This document shows, one piece after another, positions 38,263-48,455 of a DNA stretch of 64,000 bases. A program made the translations under genes and the position numbers. The notes beneath the pieces were generated by a model. That model saw only the letters and a program-made list of their open reading frames with translations. It ran no database searches and was not told where the DNA came from. The DNA lies in NCBI RefSeq assembly GCF_900458435.1, contig NZ_UHCT01000001.1, positions 806,001 through 870,000 on the forward strand, given 5' to 3'. Numbering within the stretch: position 1 is the stretch's first letter; each line of letters opens with the position of its first letter. The stretch comes from Staphylococcus carnosus (GTDB lineage: Bacteria > Bacillota > Bacilli > Staphylococcales > Staphylococcaceae).

Positions 38263-40905
38263 ATGACAAAATACATTTATGCATTTTCAGAAGGTAGTCA
38301 AGCTATGAAAGATCTTCTAGGAGGAAAGGGAGCCAACCTTGCAGAAATGAAACGACTTGGTTTACCTGTTCCAGATGGTTTTACAATTACAACAGAAGCT
38401 TGTATTGAATACCTGAAACATGGTTCAACACTGTCAAATGAATTAAAAGAAGAATTACATAATCAATTGGCAGCATTCTCAGAACGAACTGGCAAAGCAT
38501 TTTCATCAAATGAAAATTTATTACTCGTATCTGTCCGCAGTGGAGCAAAAATTTCTATGCCTGGTATGATGGATACAATTTTAAACTTAGGTTTAAATGA
38601 TGAAAACGTTGAAAAGCTAGCAGATAAAACAGGAGATGCACGTTTTGCTTATGATTGTTATAGACGTTTGCTGCAAATGTTCGGACAAGTTGTATATGGT
38701 ATTCCGATGAATGCGTTTGATCAATATTTTGATAAATATAAAGAAGAACATGGATACGAAGTAGATGCAGATATTCCAGCCGAAGTTTTAAAAGAAATCA
38801 GCGACCGCTTCAAAGAAATCTATGTTGAAGAAGTCTACAAACCTTTCCCGCAAGAACCTTTAAAACAGTTAACAGAAGCAGTTGAAGCGGTATTCAAATC
38901 ATGGGACAACGACCGCGCACGTGTATATCGTGACTTAAACGACATACCGCACGACATTGGTACTGCAGTCAATGTTCAAGAAATGGTCTTCGGCAACAGC
39001 GGTGACCGAAGCGGCACAGGCGTAGCATTCACACGTAATCCGGTTACAGGAGAAAACAAATTATTTGGTGAATATCTATTGAACGCACAAGGAGAAGACG
39101 TCGTAGCAGGTATTCGTACGCCAAAAGAAATCGCAACATTAGATTCACAAATGCCAGATGTCTACCAAGAATTTGTCGATGTGACTGAAAAATTAGAAAC
39201 ACACTATAAAGACATGCAAGACATCGAATTTACAATTGAAAATGCGAATCTTTACATCTTACAAACACGTAACGGTAAACGTACAGCAAAAGCTGCCATG
39301 AAAATTGCAGTGGATCTCGTAGATGAAGGTGTCATTACAAAAGACGAAGCGCTGACAAAGGTTGATGTGAAATCTATCGATACATTATTGCACCCGGCAT
39401 TTGAAGAAAAAGCATTAGAAGCCGCAGAAGCAATTTCTGAAGCAGGCTTGCCAGCAAGTCCAGGTGCATCAACAGGAAAAGTTGTCTTTTCAGCTGAAGA
39501 CGCTAAAACACAAGCTGAACAAGGGGAAAAAGTCATCTTAATGCGACCAGAAACATCACCAGAAGACATTGAAGGTATGGTAGCAAGTGAAGCGATTGTA
39601 ACAACACATGGCGGTATGACATCACATGCAGCAGTTGTAGCACGCGGAATGGGCAAATGCTGTGTGACAGGGTGCTCAAATTTAAATATTGATACAGAAA
39701 ACAAAGTTGTAAACTATCACGGTAAAGAAATTCATGAAGGCGATGTGATTTCAGTAGATGGTTCGACTGGAAATATCTACCTTGGTGAAATTGAAACGAC
39801 AAGCGCTGAACATAGTGAAGAATTCGACCGCTTCATGCAATGGGCAGAAGAAGCTGCACGATTAGGTGTACGTATGAATGCTGAAACGCCAGCCGACATT
39901 CAAGCAGGCTATCAATTCGATGCATCAGGCATCGGCCTTGTTCGTACAGAGCACATGTTCTTCGGTGCTGAACGTTTGGTACAAATGCGTCGTTTCATCT
40001 TAGCATCTTCAAAAGAAGAACGTGTGGATGCATTAAATGAAATCCGCAAATACCAAACAGAAGACTTTGAAGAAATCTTCAGATTATCAAATGGCCGTCC
40101 AACAATTGTGCGTTTGCTTGATCCGCCATTGCATGAATTCCTTCCGAAATCAGAAGAAGAAATTCAAATCGTATCTAATCAATTAGATGTGCAGCCGGAT
40201 GTATTGAAAAAACGCTTAAATGACTTGCATGAAGTAAACCCAATGCTTGGACACCGCGGTTGCCGTTTAGCAGTCACATATCCTGAACTTGCTGAAATGC
40301 AAGCTGAAGCGATTATCGGCAGTGTTATGCGTTTGCAAGCAGAAGGTATTGAAAGTAAACCGGAAATCATGATACCGCTCGTTTCAACTGTAGAAGAATT
40401 TAAAACATTAAAAGACACAATTCAGACAACAATTTCTGAATTAGAAGAAAGAGAAAACAAGACAGTCAACTATCTTATTGGTACAATGATAGAAACACCA
40501 AGAGCGTGCTTAATCGCAGGTCAATTAGCACAAGAATCTGAGTTCTTCAGCTTCGGTACAAACGATTTAACGCAATTGACTTATGGTTTCTCACGTGATG
40601 ATGCGGGTAAATTCATTAGTGAATATATTAATAGAGACTTGTTAACAATTGATCCATTCCAAACATTGGATGTTGATGGCGTAGGACAATTGATTAAGAC
40701 AGCAGTTGAACAAGCAAAAGCCAGCAACCCTCAAATTAAAATTGGAGTTTGCGGTGAACTTGGCGGCGATCCAAAATCAATTCACTTCTTTAATGATTTA
40801 GCAATTGATTATGTATCTTGCTCACCTTTCCGAGTGCCAGGCGCGATTTTAGCTGCTGCACAAAGTCAGGTAGAAAGCGAGAGATTGGTCGGTGCAAACA
40901 AATAA
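38263..40905 (+). CDS. ppdK: pyruvate, phosphate dikinase
   Basis: 880 residues, full length. The N-terminal ATP-grasp region (KGANLAEM near residue 23; VSVRSGAKISMPGMMDTILNLG) is followed by the swivelling phosphohistidine domain with the catalytic H455 in GGMTSHAAVVARGMG. T453, two residues before the His, is the usual target of the regulatory protein. The C-terminal PEP/pyruvate barrel includes C830 in GVCGELGGD. It interconverts pyruvate, ATP and phosphate with PEP, AMP and pyrophosphate, probably towards PEP when sugars are scarce. The next gene overlaps it by 14 nt and encodes the regulator. The promoter carries catabolite-type operators. AGGTGAT precedes the ATG. Confidence 0.96.
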   Translation: MTKYIYAFSEGSQAMKDLLGGKGANLAEMKRLGLPVPDGFTITTEACIEYLKHGSTLSNELKEELHNQLAAFSERTGKAFSSNENLLLVSVRSGAKISMPGMMDTILNLGLNDENVEKLADKTGDARFAYDCYRRLLQMFGQVVYGIPMNAFDQYFDKYKEEHGYEVDADIPAEVLKEISDRFKEIYVEEVYKPFPQEPLKQLTEAVEAVFKSWDNDRARVYRDLNDIPHDIGTAVNVQEMVFGNSGDRSGTGVAFTRNPVTGENKLFGEYLLNAQGEDVVAGIRTPKEIATLDSQMPDVYQEFVDVTEKLETHYKDMQDIEFTIENANLYILQTRNGKRTAKAAMKIAVDLVDEGVITKDEALTKVDVKSIDTLLHPAFEEKALEAAEAISEAGLPASPGASTGKVVFSAEDAKTQAEQGEKVILMRPETSPEDIEGMVASEAIVTTHGGMTSHAAVVARGMGKCCVTGCSNLNIDTENKVVNYHGKEIHEGDVISVDGSTGNIYLGEIETTSAEHSEEFDRFMQWAEEAARLGVRMNAETPADIQAGYQFDASGIGLVRTEHMFFGAERLVQMRRFILASSKEERVDALNEIRKYQTEDFEEIFRLSNGRPTIVRLLDPPLHEFLPKSEEEIQIVSNQLDVQPDVLKKRLNDLHEVNPMLGHRGCRLAVTYPELAEMQAEAIIGSVMRLQAEGIESKPEIMIPLVSTVEEFKTLKDTIQTTISELEERENKTVNYLIGTMIETPRACLIAGQLAQESEFFSFGTNDLTQLTYGFSRDDAGKFISEYINRDLLTIDPFQTLDVDGVGQLIKTAVEQAKASNPQIKIGVCGELGGDPKSIHFFNDLAIDYVSCSPFRVPGAILAAAQSQVESERLVGANK

Positions 40906-41710
40906 CGAAAATTTAACTCTGTATATCGTATCAGATTCTATCGGAGAAACTGCAATGCGGATGGCACATGCTACGTTGACGCAGTTTCCTGATTTAGAAG
41001 AACAAGCAGAAATTAAAAAATTTCCATTTATTAAAAGCGAAGAAGAATTTTTAACAATTCTTAATTTAGCAAAACAACGTAATGCGGTCGTCGTAACGAC
41101 ATTAGTCAGTCCGAAATTCAACCAAATTGGACAAACTTTTGCGCAAGAAGAAAACATACCTTATGTGGATTATATGTCTGGTTTATTGAGTATTATCGAA
41201 GAACGTACACATCAATCACCATTACGTGAAAGTGGTGCGCTCAGAAAATTAGATCAGCATTATTTCCAACGCATTGAAGCCATGGAGTTTTCAGTGAAAT
41301 ATGATGACGGTAAAGTATATGATGGTATGGAAGATGCTGATGCAGTGATTGTAGGGGTATCACGTACTTCTAAAACACCACTCAGCATGTATCTTGCCAA
41401 TAAAGGATATAAAATAGCGAACATCCCATTAGTACCTGAAGCACCTATTCCTGAGGATGTATTCAATAAAAAGATGCTGGTATTCGGGTTAACTGCAAGT
41501 CCGAACTACATTATGAATATTCGTACAGAACGTATTCGTGTATTAGGCATGAAAGGTTCAGCAAACTATAACAGCTTGCAGCGTATTAAAGAAGAACTCA
41601 GCTATGCTGAAGAAGTCTTTTCGAAATTTAATGCGACGGTTATCAATACAGAATATAAATCCATCGAAGAATCTGCATTCTATATTGAAAAATATTTAAA
41701 TAAAAAATAA
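40892..41710 (+). CDS. PPDK regulatory protein (bifunctional kinase / pyrophosphorylase, DUF299)
   Basis: 272 residues from GTG 40892, inside the 3' end of ppdK. It has the family start LTLYIVSDSIGETAMRMA and a P-loop-like VGVSRTSKTPLSMYLANKG near residues 153-171. The family phosphorylates PPDK on the Thr two residues before the catalytic His using ADP, and removes the phosphate with Pi to form pyrophosphate. In B. subtilis the homologue YqfL modulates CcpN. The overlap couples its translation to ppdK. Confidence 0.93.
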   Translation: MQTNNENLTLYIVSDSIGETAMRMAHATLTQFPDLEEQAEIKKFPFIKSEEEFLTILNLAKQRNAVVVTTLVSPKFNQIGQTFAQEENIPYVDYMSGLLSIIEERTHQSPLRESGALRKLDQHYFQRIEAMEFSVKYDDGKVYDGMEDADAVIVGVSRTSKTPLSMYLANKGYKIANIPLVPEAPIPEDVFNKKMLVFGLTASPNYIMNIRTERIRVLGMKGSANYNSLQRIKEELSYAEEVFSKFNATVINTEYKSIEESAFYIEKYLNKK

Positions 41711-41803
41711 GCAGAAAGTTTATCACTTTACTTTATCGATTTCGATATCGTTAAGATTTACACATATATAAAATTAACTTCTCACATAAAAATATATACA
41801 TCA

Positions 41804-41841
41804 GACTGTGTTTGAGCGCTCACACTCAAGCACAGTCTTTT
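41804..41841 (+). terminator. terminator of ppdK-PDRP
   Basis: GACTGTGTTTGAG pairs with CTCAAGCACAGTC (one G-U), 8-nt loop, then T-rich. Confidence 0.9.
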
Positions 41842-41897
41842 AATTTGTCTCATCTCAGGGAATAGATAAGTATTAAAAATAAGAAGGAGATGTTGAT

Positions 41898-42905
41898 ATG
41901 GTTGAAAATCAACAAATTGTTTTAGCGCAATTTCCAGAAGGAATGCCGACTAAAGATGATTTTCGATATGAAGATATTAAAATACAACAACCTGCAGATG
42001 ATGAAGTTGTGGTCCGAACGATTTATATCTCTATGGATCCTTATTTAAGAAATGGTATGCGCAAAAATGATCCGTATATTACTTCTTTTAAATTAGATGA
42101 ACCTATTGTAGGACGAATGATCAGTAAAGTGACAGAATCCAGACATCCTGATTTTAAAAAGGGCGACTTTGTATTAGGTGCGATGCCATGGTGTTTATAT
42201 AATACAGTTGATGGTGAAGAATTACAGAAAATAGAAGACCCCGCGGGACCTTTATATCTTTATTTGAGTACATTAGGGTCACCAGGCCAAACAGCTTATC
42301 ATGGTTTGTTATGTATTGGTAAGCCGAAAGAAGGGGAAACAGTAGTGATTTCTGCAGCTTCAGGAGCTGTAGGTTCTATTGCTGGACAAATTGCGAAGAT
42401 TAAAGGTGCCAAAGTAGTTGGTATTGTAGGCGGAGAAGAAAAGAACCGTTATTTAATCGATGAACTAGGATTTGATGAAGCTGTGGATTATAAGCGTGAG
42501 GATTATGCAGAAAAATTAGCTGAAGCAGTACCCGACGGAGTAGATGTCTATTATGAAAATGTCGGAGGAACTGTAGCAAATGAGGTATTTAAACACTTAA
42601 ATACATTTGCGCGAATTCCAGTATGCGGTGCGATTTCGACGTATAATGCTGACGAACCTGAATATGAACCAGCGATTCAACCTATCTTGATTAAACATCA
42701 AGCCTTGATGCAAGGATTCATTGTGCGACAGTTTAAAGATGATTTCCTACGTGCAGCTAAAGTGTTGGCACAATGGGTTAAAGAAGGGAAAATTAAATCC
42801 AAGACATCTATTGCTGAAGGTTTTGATCAAGTTCCAGAAGCATTTGAAAACTTATTTACAGGCCAAAACTTCGGCAAACAGGTTGTAAAAGTTGCTGATG
42901 AATAA
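41898..42905 (+). CDS. NADP-dependent MDR oxidoreductase (zinc-free, leukotriene/2-alkenal reductase-like), copy 1
   Basis: 335 residues. Medium-chain reductase without the zinc-binding cysteines. It has MDPYLRNGM and a Rossmann motif VISAASGAVGSIAGQIAK near residue 150. The KGAKVVGIVGGEEKNRYL loop favours NADPH. Relatives reduce alpha,beta-unsaturated aldehydes, ketones or quinones, often as a detoxification step. A closely related copy lies at 43987; the two share exact DNA tracts. AAGGAGATG is upstream. Confidence 0.85.
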   Translation: MVENQQIVLAQFPEGMPTKDDFRYEDIKIQQPADDEVVVRTIYISMDPYLRNGMRKNDPYITSFKLDEPIVGRMISKVTESRHPDFKKGDFVLGAMPWCLYNTVDGEELQKIEDPAGPLYLYLSTLGSPGQTAYHGLLCIGKPKEGETVVISAASGAVGSIAGQIAKIKGAKVVGIVGGEEKNRYLIDELGFDEAVDYKREDYAEKLAEAVPDGVDVYYENVGGTVANEVFKHLNTFARIPVCGAISTYNADEPEYEPAIQPILIKHQALMQGFIVRQFKDDFLRAAKVLAQWVKEGKIKSKTSIAEGFDQVPEAFENLFTGQNFGKQVVKVADE

Positions 42906-42919
42906 TGAGTAAGAAGAAG

Positions 42920-42947
42920 CGGATGGGTATTGACTCATTCGTTTTTT
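42920..42947 (+). terminator. terminator of MDR copy 1
   Basis: CGGATGGGT and ACTCATTCG form nine pairs (two G-U), 4-nt loop, then T6. Confidence 0.75.
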
Positions 42948-42960
42948 CTATACATACAAA

Positions 42961-42989
42961 TTGCGCAGTCTTCTTGAAACCTCTATACT
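42961..42989 (+). promoter_or_regulatory. promoter of the DUF915 gene
   Basis: TTGCGC, 17-nt spacer, TATACT; the -10 ends 49 nt before the ATG. Confidence 0.6.
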
Positions 42990-43038
42990 TAATTCAAATA
43001 TCTCTAATTTGAAAAGAAAAGACAAAGGGGAATGAAGG

Positions 43039-43914
43039 ATGGATAAACAAGATCAACCCAGTAAAAAAACGACACTTATCCTGATGATTGCAGCAATTGT
43101 TCTCGGGGTTTTAGGTATTGCTAAATATATGATAGATGCGAATCACCAAAGTAATCATGACACGACTAATCAATCTATTGGGACACCGACTTTACTTATG
43201 CATGGTTATGGAGGAAGTGTAAAGTCAGAACAGTACTTTGCGCACCGATTTGAAAAAGAAGGTATAACAAAAAAGCCGATTATTGCTGATGTTACATCGA
43301 ATGGTCATGTCACTTTAAAAGGAAAGATACCTAAAAACGAAAAGCATCCTGTGGTGTTAATTAATTTAAGAGACAATGAAAATGGAGATTATAAGCAAAA
43401 TGCATTATGGATTAAGAATGTTTTAAATGCATTGCAGCAGAAGTATCAATTTGATCAATTCAATATGGTGACACATTCTATGAGCAATTTGTCGTTTTCA
43501 TATTATATGCTGCAATACAGCAACAATCCGGACTTGCCGACACTGCATAAAGAAGTGAATATTGCAGGTACTTTCAATGGTATTATCGGAATTAACGATG
43601 AACCAGGGAAAGTTGAGTTGAATGAAGATGGCAAACCGAACAGAATGACTGATGAGTATGTTGATTTGTTAAATCTGAGAAAAAATAAAACATATCCTAA
43701 AGTAGAAGTATTAAATATCTATGGCAATGTGGAAGATGGTACGAATAGTGATGAGCGCGTAACGAATGCATCTTCAAAATCGTTAAGATATCTGTTAGAA
43801 GGCAATACTAAGAGTTATAAAGAAGTGATGATTAAAGGAAAAGGTGGTCAACATAGCCAATTGCATGAAAATCCTAAAGTTGCGCAACAATTGATTGATT
43901 TCTTGTGGAAGTAA
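43039..43914 (+). CDS. alpha/beta hydrolase, DUF915 family, membrane-anchored
   Basis: 291 residues. A short basic N-terminus and one membrane segment (LILMIAAIVLGVLGIAKYMI, residues 12-31) suggest an exported, anchored or cleaved protein. The hydrolase core has the oxyanion loop PTLLMHGYGGSVKSEQYF and a nucleophile elbow MVTHSMSNLS with Ser at the expected place. A late His lies in KGGQHSQLHENP. DUF915 proteins are common in Bacilli; the substrate is unknown. It sits between the two MDR copies and is probably transcribed from its own promoter. Confidence 0.82.
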   Translation: MDKQDQPSKKTTLILMIAAIVLGVLGIAKYMIDANHQSNHDTTNQSIGTPTLLMHGYGGSVKSEQYFAHRFEKEGITKKPIIADVTSNGHVTLKGKIPKNEKHPVVLINLRDNENGDYKQNALWIKNVLNALQQKYQFDQFNMVTHSMSNLSFSYYMLQYSNNPDLPTLHKEVNIAGTFNGIIGINDEPGKVELNEDGKPNRMTDEYVDLLNLRKNKTYPKVEVLNIYGNVEDGTNSDERVTNASSKSLRYLLEGNTKSYKEVMIKGKGGQHSQLHENPKVAQQLIDFLWK

Positions 43915-43986
43915 AAGAATAAGATTAGTTCTTTTATAAAACGGCAATATAAATAGTATGTTAAATATGAACAAGGAGATGTAATA

Positions 43987-45003
43987 ATGGTACAAAATCA
44001 ACAAATCGTACTCGCAAAATATCCTGATGGTATGCCGAAAGATGATGATTTTCGTTATGAAGAGGTTGAGGTACAAGAGCCAAAAGAGGGTGAAGTGCTT
44101 GTAGAAATGGCATATATTTCTGTGGATCCTTATATGAGAAATCGTATGAAACCTTCCACAAATTCTTATATTGACGGATTCCAACTTGATGAACCGATTG
44201 TAGGTTTGAGTGTTGGACAGGTCAAAAAATCTAATGCCAATGATTTTAACGAAGGTGATATTGTAACAGGGATGATGCCTTGGGCGACGTTGCCGACAGT
44301 TGATGTGAAAAATATTCGAAAAGTACCTGAATTAGATGTACCAGCGTATTTATTTTTAGGTGTCTTAGGTATGACAGGCCAAACAGCATATAACGGTTTG
44401 CTTGAAATCGGTAAACCTAAAGAAGGTGAAACGGTTGTTGTGTCAGCAGCTTCTGGTGCTGTGGGGGCAGTTGTAGGACAAATTGCGAAAATTAAAGGTG
44501 CCAAAGTGGTCGGTATTGCTGGCGGTGAAGAAAAGAATCGTTATTTAGTTGAAGAGTTAGGATTTGATCATGCGGTTGATTATAAACGTGATGATTATGC
44601 TGAAAAATTAGCTGAAGCAGTTCCAGATGGTGTAGATGTTTATTTCGAAAATGTTGGAGGAACTGTAGCAAATGAGGTATTTAAACACTTAAATACGTTT
44701 GCACGTATTCCAGTATGTGGAACGATTTCCAAATATAATGATAAAGAAGTATCTTATGAACCAGCAATTCAACCGATTTTAATCAAAAATCAAGCTTTAA
44801 TGCAAGGCTTCTTGGTTTTCCAATTCGAGAAAAACTTTGATAACGCCGGAAGACAACTTGCACAGTGGGTTCAAGAAGGTAAAATTAAAACAAAAACATC
44901 TGTAGCAGATGGATTTGATCAAGTTCCCCATGCATTCAGAAATTTATTCACAGGTGAAAACTTCGGTAAGCAAGTTATTAAAGTTTCAAATATTCTAGAT
45001 TAA
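43987..45003 (+). CDS. NADP-dependent MDR oxidoreductase, copy 2
   Basis: 338 residues, same family as the protein at 41898. It has VDPYMRNRMK and VVSAASGAVGAVVGQIAK, and is clearly more similar in the C-terminal half (VANEVFKHLNTFARIPVCG is the same in both). Likely an old tandem duplicate later separated by the DUF915 gene or split by its insertion. ACAAGGAGATG is upstream. The next gene starts 12 nt after its stop, so they are probably co-transcribed. Confidence 0.85.
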   Translation: MVQNQQIVLAKYPDGMPKDDDFRYEEVEVQEPKEGEVLVEMAYISVDPYMRNRMKPSTNSYIDGFQLDEPIVGLSVGQVKKSNANDFNEGDIVTGMMPWATLPTVDVKNIRKVPELDVPAYLFLGVLGMTGQTAYNGLLEIGKPKEGETVVVSAASGAVGAVVGQIAKIKGAKVVGIAGGEEKNRYLVEELGFDHAVDYKRDDYAEKLAEAVPDGVDVYFENVGGTVANEVFKHLNTFARIPVCGTISKYNDKEVSYEPAIQPILIKNQALMQGFLVFQFEKNFDNAGRQLAQWVQEGKIKTKTSVADGFDQVPHAFRNLFTGENFGKQVIKVSNILD

Positions 45004-45015
45004 TGAGGTGGTAGT

Positions 45016-46029
45016 GTGAAAGCAATCGGTGCAGATAAACCATTTGCCTTGTCAGAAGGAAATTTATTTTACGAATTTGAAAAAGACCAGCCTATTCCCA
45101 AAAATAACGAATTATTGATTAAAGTGAATGCGATTAGTGTGAACCCAGTGGATACTAAAATTCGTCAGACGCCTATTCAAAATCCGCCGCGTATTTTAGG
45201 CTTTGATGCAGTTGGTGAAGTAGTAGCGGCAGGACCTGACACGGAATTATTCACAGTAGGCGATGAGGTGTTTTATTCAGGTTCACCTAATTATGATGGT
45301 TCAAATGAGCAGTATCAAATTATGGATGAACGTTATGTAGCACGTAAACCGGATAATTTAACGAATAATGAAGCGGTAAGTTTACCATTAACAGGTTTAA
45401 CGGCTTATGAAACATTATTTGATGTGTTCGGTATTTCATCTAATCCTGATAATAATAGAGATAAAACATTATTGATTATTAATGGTGCTGGCGGTGTCGG
45501 CAGTATTGCGACACAAGTTGCTAAAGAATACGGCTTGCGTGTCATTACTACTGCAGGACGTAACGAGTCAAAAGAATGGTCAGAGATTATGGGTGCTGAT
45601 TTGGTTCTGGATTATAAAGAGGATATGAAAGCACAATTAAAACAACATAATATTGATAAAATTGATTATATCTTCTGTACTTTCAATACGGATTTATATT
45701 ACGAAAAAATGATAGACTTGGTTAAACCAAGAGGTCATATTGCGACAATTGTGGCTTTTGAGGAAAAACAAGATTTGAATCTCTTGAAAGATAAAAGTAT
45801 TACATTCACTCATGAATTTATGTACACACGTGCATTATATGATGATGATGTGATTAAATATCATCGTTACTTGAATGATATTTCTAATAAAGCAGTAGGT
45901 GGAGCGTACCGCCCAACAGTCACAAAAGTAATTGATGGTCTGACAGCAGATACGTTATATGAGGCTCATGAAAAATTAGAAAGTCACAGTATGATTGGAA
46001 AATTAGTTATTAATATGGAAGAGGATTAA
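45016..46029 (+). CDS. zinc-type alcohol dehydrogenase-like MDR protein
   Basis: 337 residues from GTG 45016 behind GAGGTGG. MDR fold with [21 protein letters not shown] and a Rossmann motif [18 protein letters not shown] near residue 155. Despite the common name, structural or catalytic zinc cysteines are not seen, so it is more likely a quinone or enone reductase. Staphylococci have an orthologue next to the opuD-like transporter, as here. Confidence 0.85.
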   Translation: MKAIGADKPFALSEGNLFYEFEKDQPIPKNNELLIKVNAISVNPVDTKIRQTPIQNPPRILGFDAVGEVVAAGPDTELFTVGDEVFYSGSPNYDGSNEQYQIMDERYVARKPDNLTNNEAVSLPLTGLTAYETLFDVFGISSNPDNNRDKTLLIINGAGGVGSIATQVAKEYGLRVITTAGRNESKEWSEIMGADLVLDYKEDMKAQLKQHNIDKIDYIFCTFNTDLYYEKMIDLVKPRGHIATIVAFEEKQDLNLLKDKSITFTHEFMYTRALYDDDVIKYHRYLNDISNKAVGGAYRPTVTKVIDGLTADTLYEAHEKLESHSMIGKLVINMEED

Positions 46030-46037
46030 TCGGTTAG

Positions 46038-46069
46038 GCACAACTCTTTATCGGAGGGTTGTGCTTTTT
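46038..46069 (+). terminator. terminator of the MDR unit
   Basis: GCACAACTCT pairs with AGGGTTGTGC (one G-U), 7-nt loop, then T5. Confidence 0.9.
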
Positions 46070-46194
46070 ATTATGTATTTAAATAAATATTCTACACTAT
46101 GGTAGGAAGTGTTGAATCTGCATTATACAGGGTTCGATGACTTAAAAGAGGGTAATTATAAGACATCAACTTAATAGGGGGAAGTTTTTTCGTT

Positions 46195-47739
46195 ATGAAA
46201 CAGAAAAAAATGACGAAAGTGTTTTGGTTTGCCCTAGCGATATGTACAATTTTTGTCGCTTTTGGTGCGATTTTCCCAAAACAGCTTGAAACAGGTACGC
46301 AACAAATTACAACTTTTATTGCGAAAAATTTTACTTGGTATTATTTATTATTAGTACTCGTAATTTTAATTGTATGTGTGTATCTATTATTTTCTAGATA
46401 TTCTAGTATTACATTAGGAGAAGAGGGAGAAGATCCTGAGTTTTCTTTAAAGTCATGGTTTGCGATGTTGTTTAGTGCAGGTATGGGAATAGGGTTAGTC
46501 TTTTGGACAACTGCAGAACCTATCAGCCATGCATTTACTAAAACGCCAATACATAAAGCAGGTACACAAGCTGCAATTGATGATGCTATGCAGTTTGCAT
46601 TTTTCCACTGGGGTGTTCATGCTTGGGCTGTCTATGGCATTGTAGCTTTAGTTTTTGCGTATTTTAGTTTCCATAGAGGTTATCCTGGTTTAGTTAGCGC
46701 GACGTTAGTACCATTGCTTGGAGAAAAAAGAATGCGCGGACCGCTTGGCGGTACGATTGACGTTCTTGCAATTATTGCGACGGTCACTGGTGTCGCAGCG
46801 ACTTTAGGTTTCGGTGCCTTGCAAATTAATGAAGGGTTGCATTTCTTATTTAAAGTGCCTTCTAATTTCGGTGTTCAAGTCGTTATTGTAATTATTTCTA
46901 CAGTTTTATTTACATGGAGTGCTTGGTCTGGTATTGATAAAGGAATTAAAACATTAAGCAATATCAATATGATTTTAGCTTTCGTTGTTTTAATTGTATT
47001 GTTTGCTGTGGGGCCTACACTTTATATTCTAGATACGTTTACAAATTCATTAGGGAATTACATTGCGAATTTCTTTAAAATGAGTTTGCGTATTCCGCAA
47101 AATGGTGGAGAAAAATTCCAATGGATGCAGAATTGGACAATTTTCTACTGGGCTTGGTGGATTTCATGGGCGCCATTCGTTGGAATTTTCATTGCTCGTG
47201 TGTCAAGAGGACGTACGATTAAAGAATTTATTTTAGGCGTATTATTTGTACCAGCCTTAGTATGTTTCTTCTTCTTTGCGGTATTTGGTGCATCTGCTAT
47301 TTACTTGCAGAATAACCACATTGCTAATATCGCTAAAGAAGCAACTGAAACAGCAACCTTTGCGACACTGGAACATTATCCGCTTGGTTTTATTTTAAGT
47401 TTAGTTACTTTAGTCGTGATTATGATTTTCTTTGTAACATCAGCTGACTCAGCAACCTATGTGTTAGGTATGTTGAGTTCAAACGGCAGTATTAATCCAG
47501 CTTCTGTTGTAAAAGTATCTTGGGGTGTTATTTTAGCACTGTTTGCATTGATCATGATTTATACTGGCGGTACACAAGCGATACAAAATCTGTTGATCAT
47601 CGCAGCGCTGCCGTTCTCGGTTGTCATTATTTTAATGATGTGGTCATTATTTAAGGCGCTTGCGGTAGAAAAGCCAAGATATCATACGCCGAGACATACG
47701 TATCGTGAAATTCTGTATAAGAAAAATCCAGAAGAATAG
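46195..47739 (+). CDS. opuD2: BCCT-family betaine/choline/carnitine transporter (OpuD-like)
   Basis: 514 residues and 12 helices. The BCCT signature NWTIFYWAWWISWAPFVGIF near residues 310-330 and the glycine-rich helix AMLFSAGMGIGLVFWTTAEP (residues 97-116) are intact. It imports compatible solutes such as glycine betaine by sodium symport under osmotic stress. GGGGG lies upstream of ATG 46195. Its place beside the ADH-like gene and asp23 matches opuD2 of S. aureus as I remember it; the exact substrate is inferred. Confidence 0.85.
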   Translation: MKQKKMTKVFWFALAICTIFVAFGAIFPKQLETGTQQITTFIAKNFTWYYLLLVLVILIVCVYLLFSRYSSITLGEEGEDPEFSLKSWFAMLFSAGMGIGLVFWTTAEPISHAFTKTPIHKAGTQAAIDDAMQFAFFHWGVHAWAVYGIVALVFAYFSFHRGYPGLVSATLVPLLGEKRMRGPLGGTIDVLAIIATVTGVAATLGFGALQINEGLHFLFKVPSNFGVQVVIVIISTVLFTWSAWSGIDKGIKTLSNINMILAFVVLIVLFAVGPTLYILDTFTNSLGNYIANFFKMSLRIPQNGGEKFQWMQNWTIFYWAWWISWAPFVGIFIARVSRGRTIKEFILGVLFVPALVCFFFFAVFGASAIYLQNNHIANIAKEATETATFATLEHYPLGFILSLVTLVVIMIFFVTSADSATYVLGMLSSNGSINPASVVKVSWGVILALFALIMIYTGGTQAIQNLLIIAALPFSVVIILMMWSLFKALAVEKPRYHTPRHTYREILYKKNPEE

Positions 47740-47750
47740 TAATATATTGG

Positions 47751-47783
47751 AAGCATAAGTTCAAAGTGGACTTATGCTTTTTC
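47751..47783 (+). terminator. terminator of the BCCT gene
   Basis: AAGCATAAGT and ACTTATGCTT form a perfect 10-bp stem, 9-nt loop, followed by T5. Confidence 0.9.
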
Positions 47784-47820
47784 ATTTGTACATAAAAATT
47801 AAATAAATTTAACTTAATGT

Positions 47821-47846
47821 GTTTTTTGAAGTATTTGTGAGGGTAG
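47821..47846 (+). promoter_or_regulatory. SigB-type promoter of amaP-asp23
   Basis: GTTTTT, 14-nt spacer, GGGTAG: matches the SigB consensus (GTTTWW, 12-15 nt, GGGWAW) except the last base. SigB control of asp23 is established in S. aureus. Confidence 0.75.
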
Positions 47847-47895
47847 TTTTAAAATATAAGAAAATTATGTAATTGGAATGAGGAGGTGCTGCACT

Positions 47896-48444
47896 GTGAG
47901 AAGATTGAAGAATTTCATCTTAGGCTTGCTCATTGTCGTAGTAGTAGCCATGTTGGTCTTTATGATTGTTAAAGTGCCTCAAGTACCGCAGATTGAAACT
48001 TATCGACATCAACTACTAACATTTGCTTGGTTCTTGCCGGTGCTCTTTGCGTTATCTGGGCTACTCATACTACTCGGTTTGATTTTAGTATTTAGTTTAT
48101 TTGCGCCGACCCATCGCAAACCAGGTCTTTATAAAATTTATAAAGATGGACATATCTATATTTCTCGAAAATCAATAGACAAAGTTGTGTATGATACATT
48201 AGCGCAATATGAACAGTTGATGCAGCCGAATGTGGTGACAAAGTGCTACAGTAAAAAGAAAAAATCCTACATAGATATTAAAGCGGATTTCTTCTTGCCT
48301 GACGATACGCATGCCAAAACATTGACAGAAAGTGTTCGAAAAGATATTAAACAGAAAGTTGAATACTTTTCTGAAGTACCGATTCGCAAACTAGAGGTCA
48401 ATGTGAAAGATCAAAAAAGCCCATCAAGTCCAAGAGTACTATAA
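47896..48444 (+). CDS. amaP: alkaline shock membrane anchor AmaP
   Basis: 182 residues from GTG 47896 (MRRLKNFILGLLIVVVV) behind GGAGGTG; the earlier in-frame ATG at 47878 precedes that site. Two N-terminal membrane helices (about 6-26 and 44-68) form a hairpin, followed by a cytoplasmic Asp23-like domain. It tethers Asp23 to the membrane in S. aureus. Confidence 0.9.
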   Translation: MRRLKNFILGLLIVVVVAMLVFMIVKVPQVPQIETYRHQLLTFAWFLPVLFALSGLLILLGLILVFSLFAPTHRKPGLYKIYKDGHIYISRKSIDKVVYDTLAQYEQLMQPNVVTKCYSKKKKSYIDIKADFFLPDDTHAKTLTESVRKDIKQKVEYFSEVPIRKLEVNVKDQKSPSSPRVL

Positions 48445-48455
48445 GGAGGGATATC

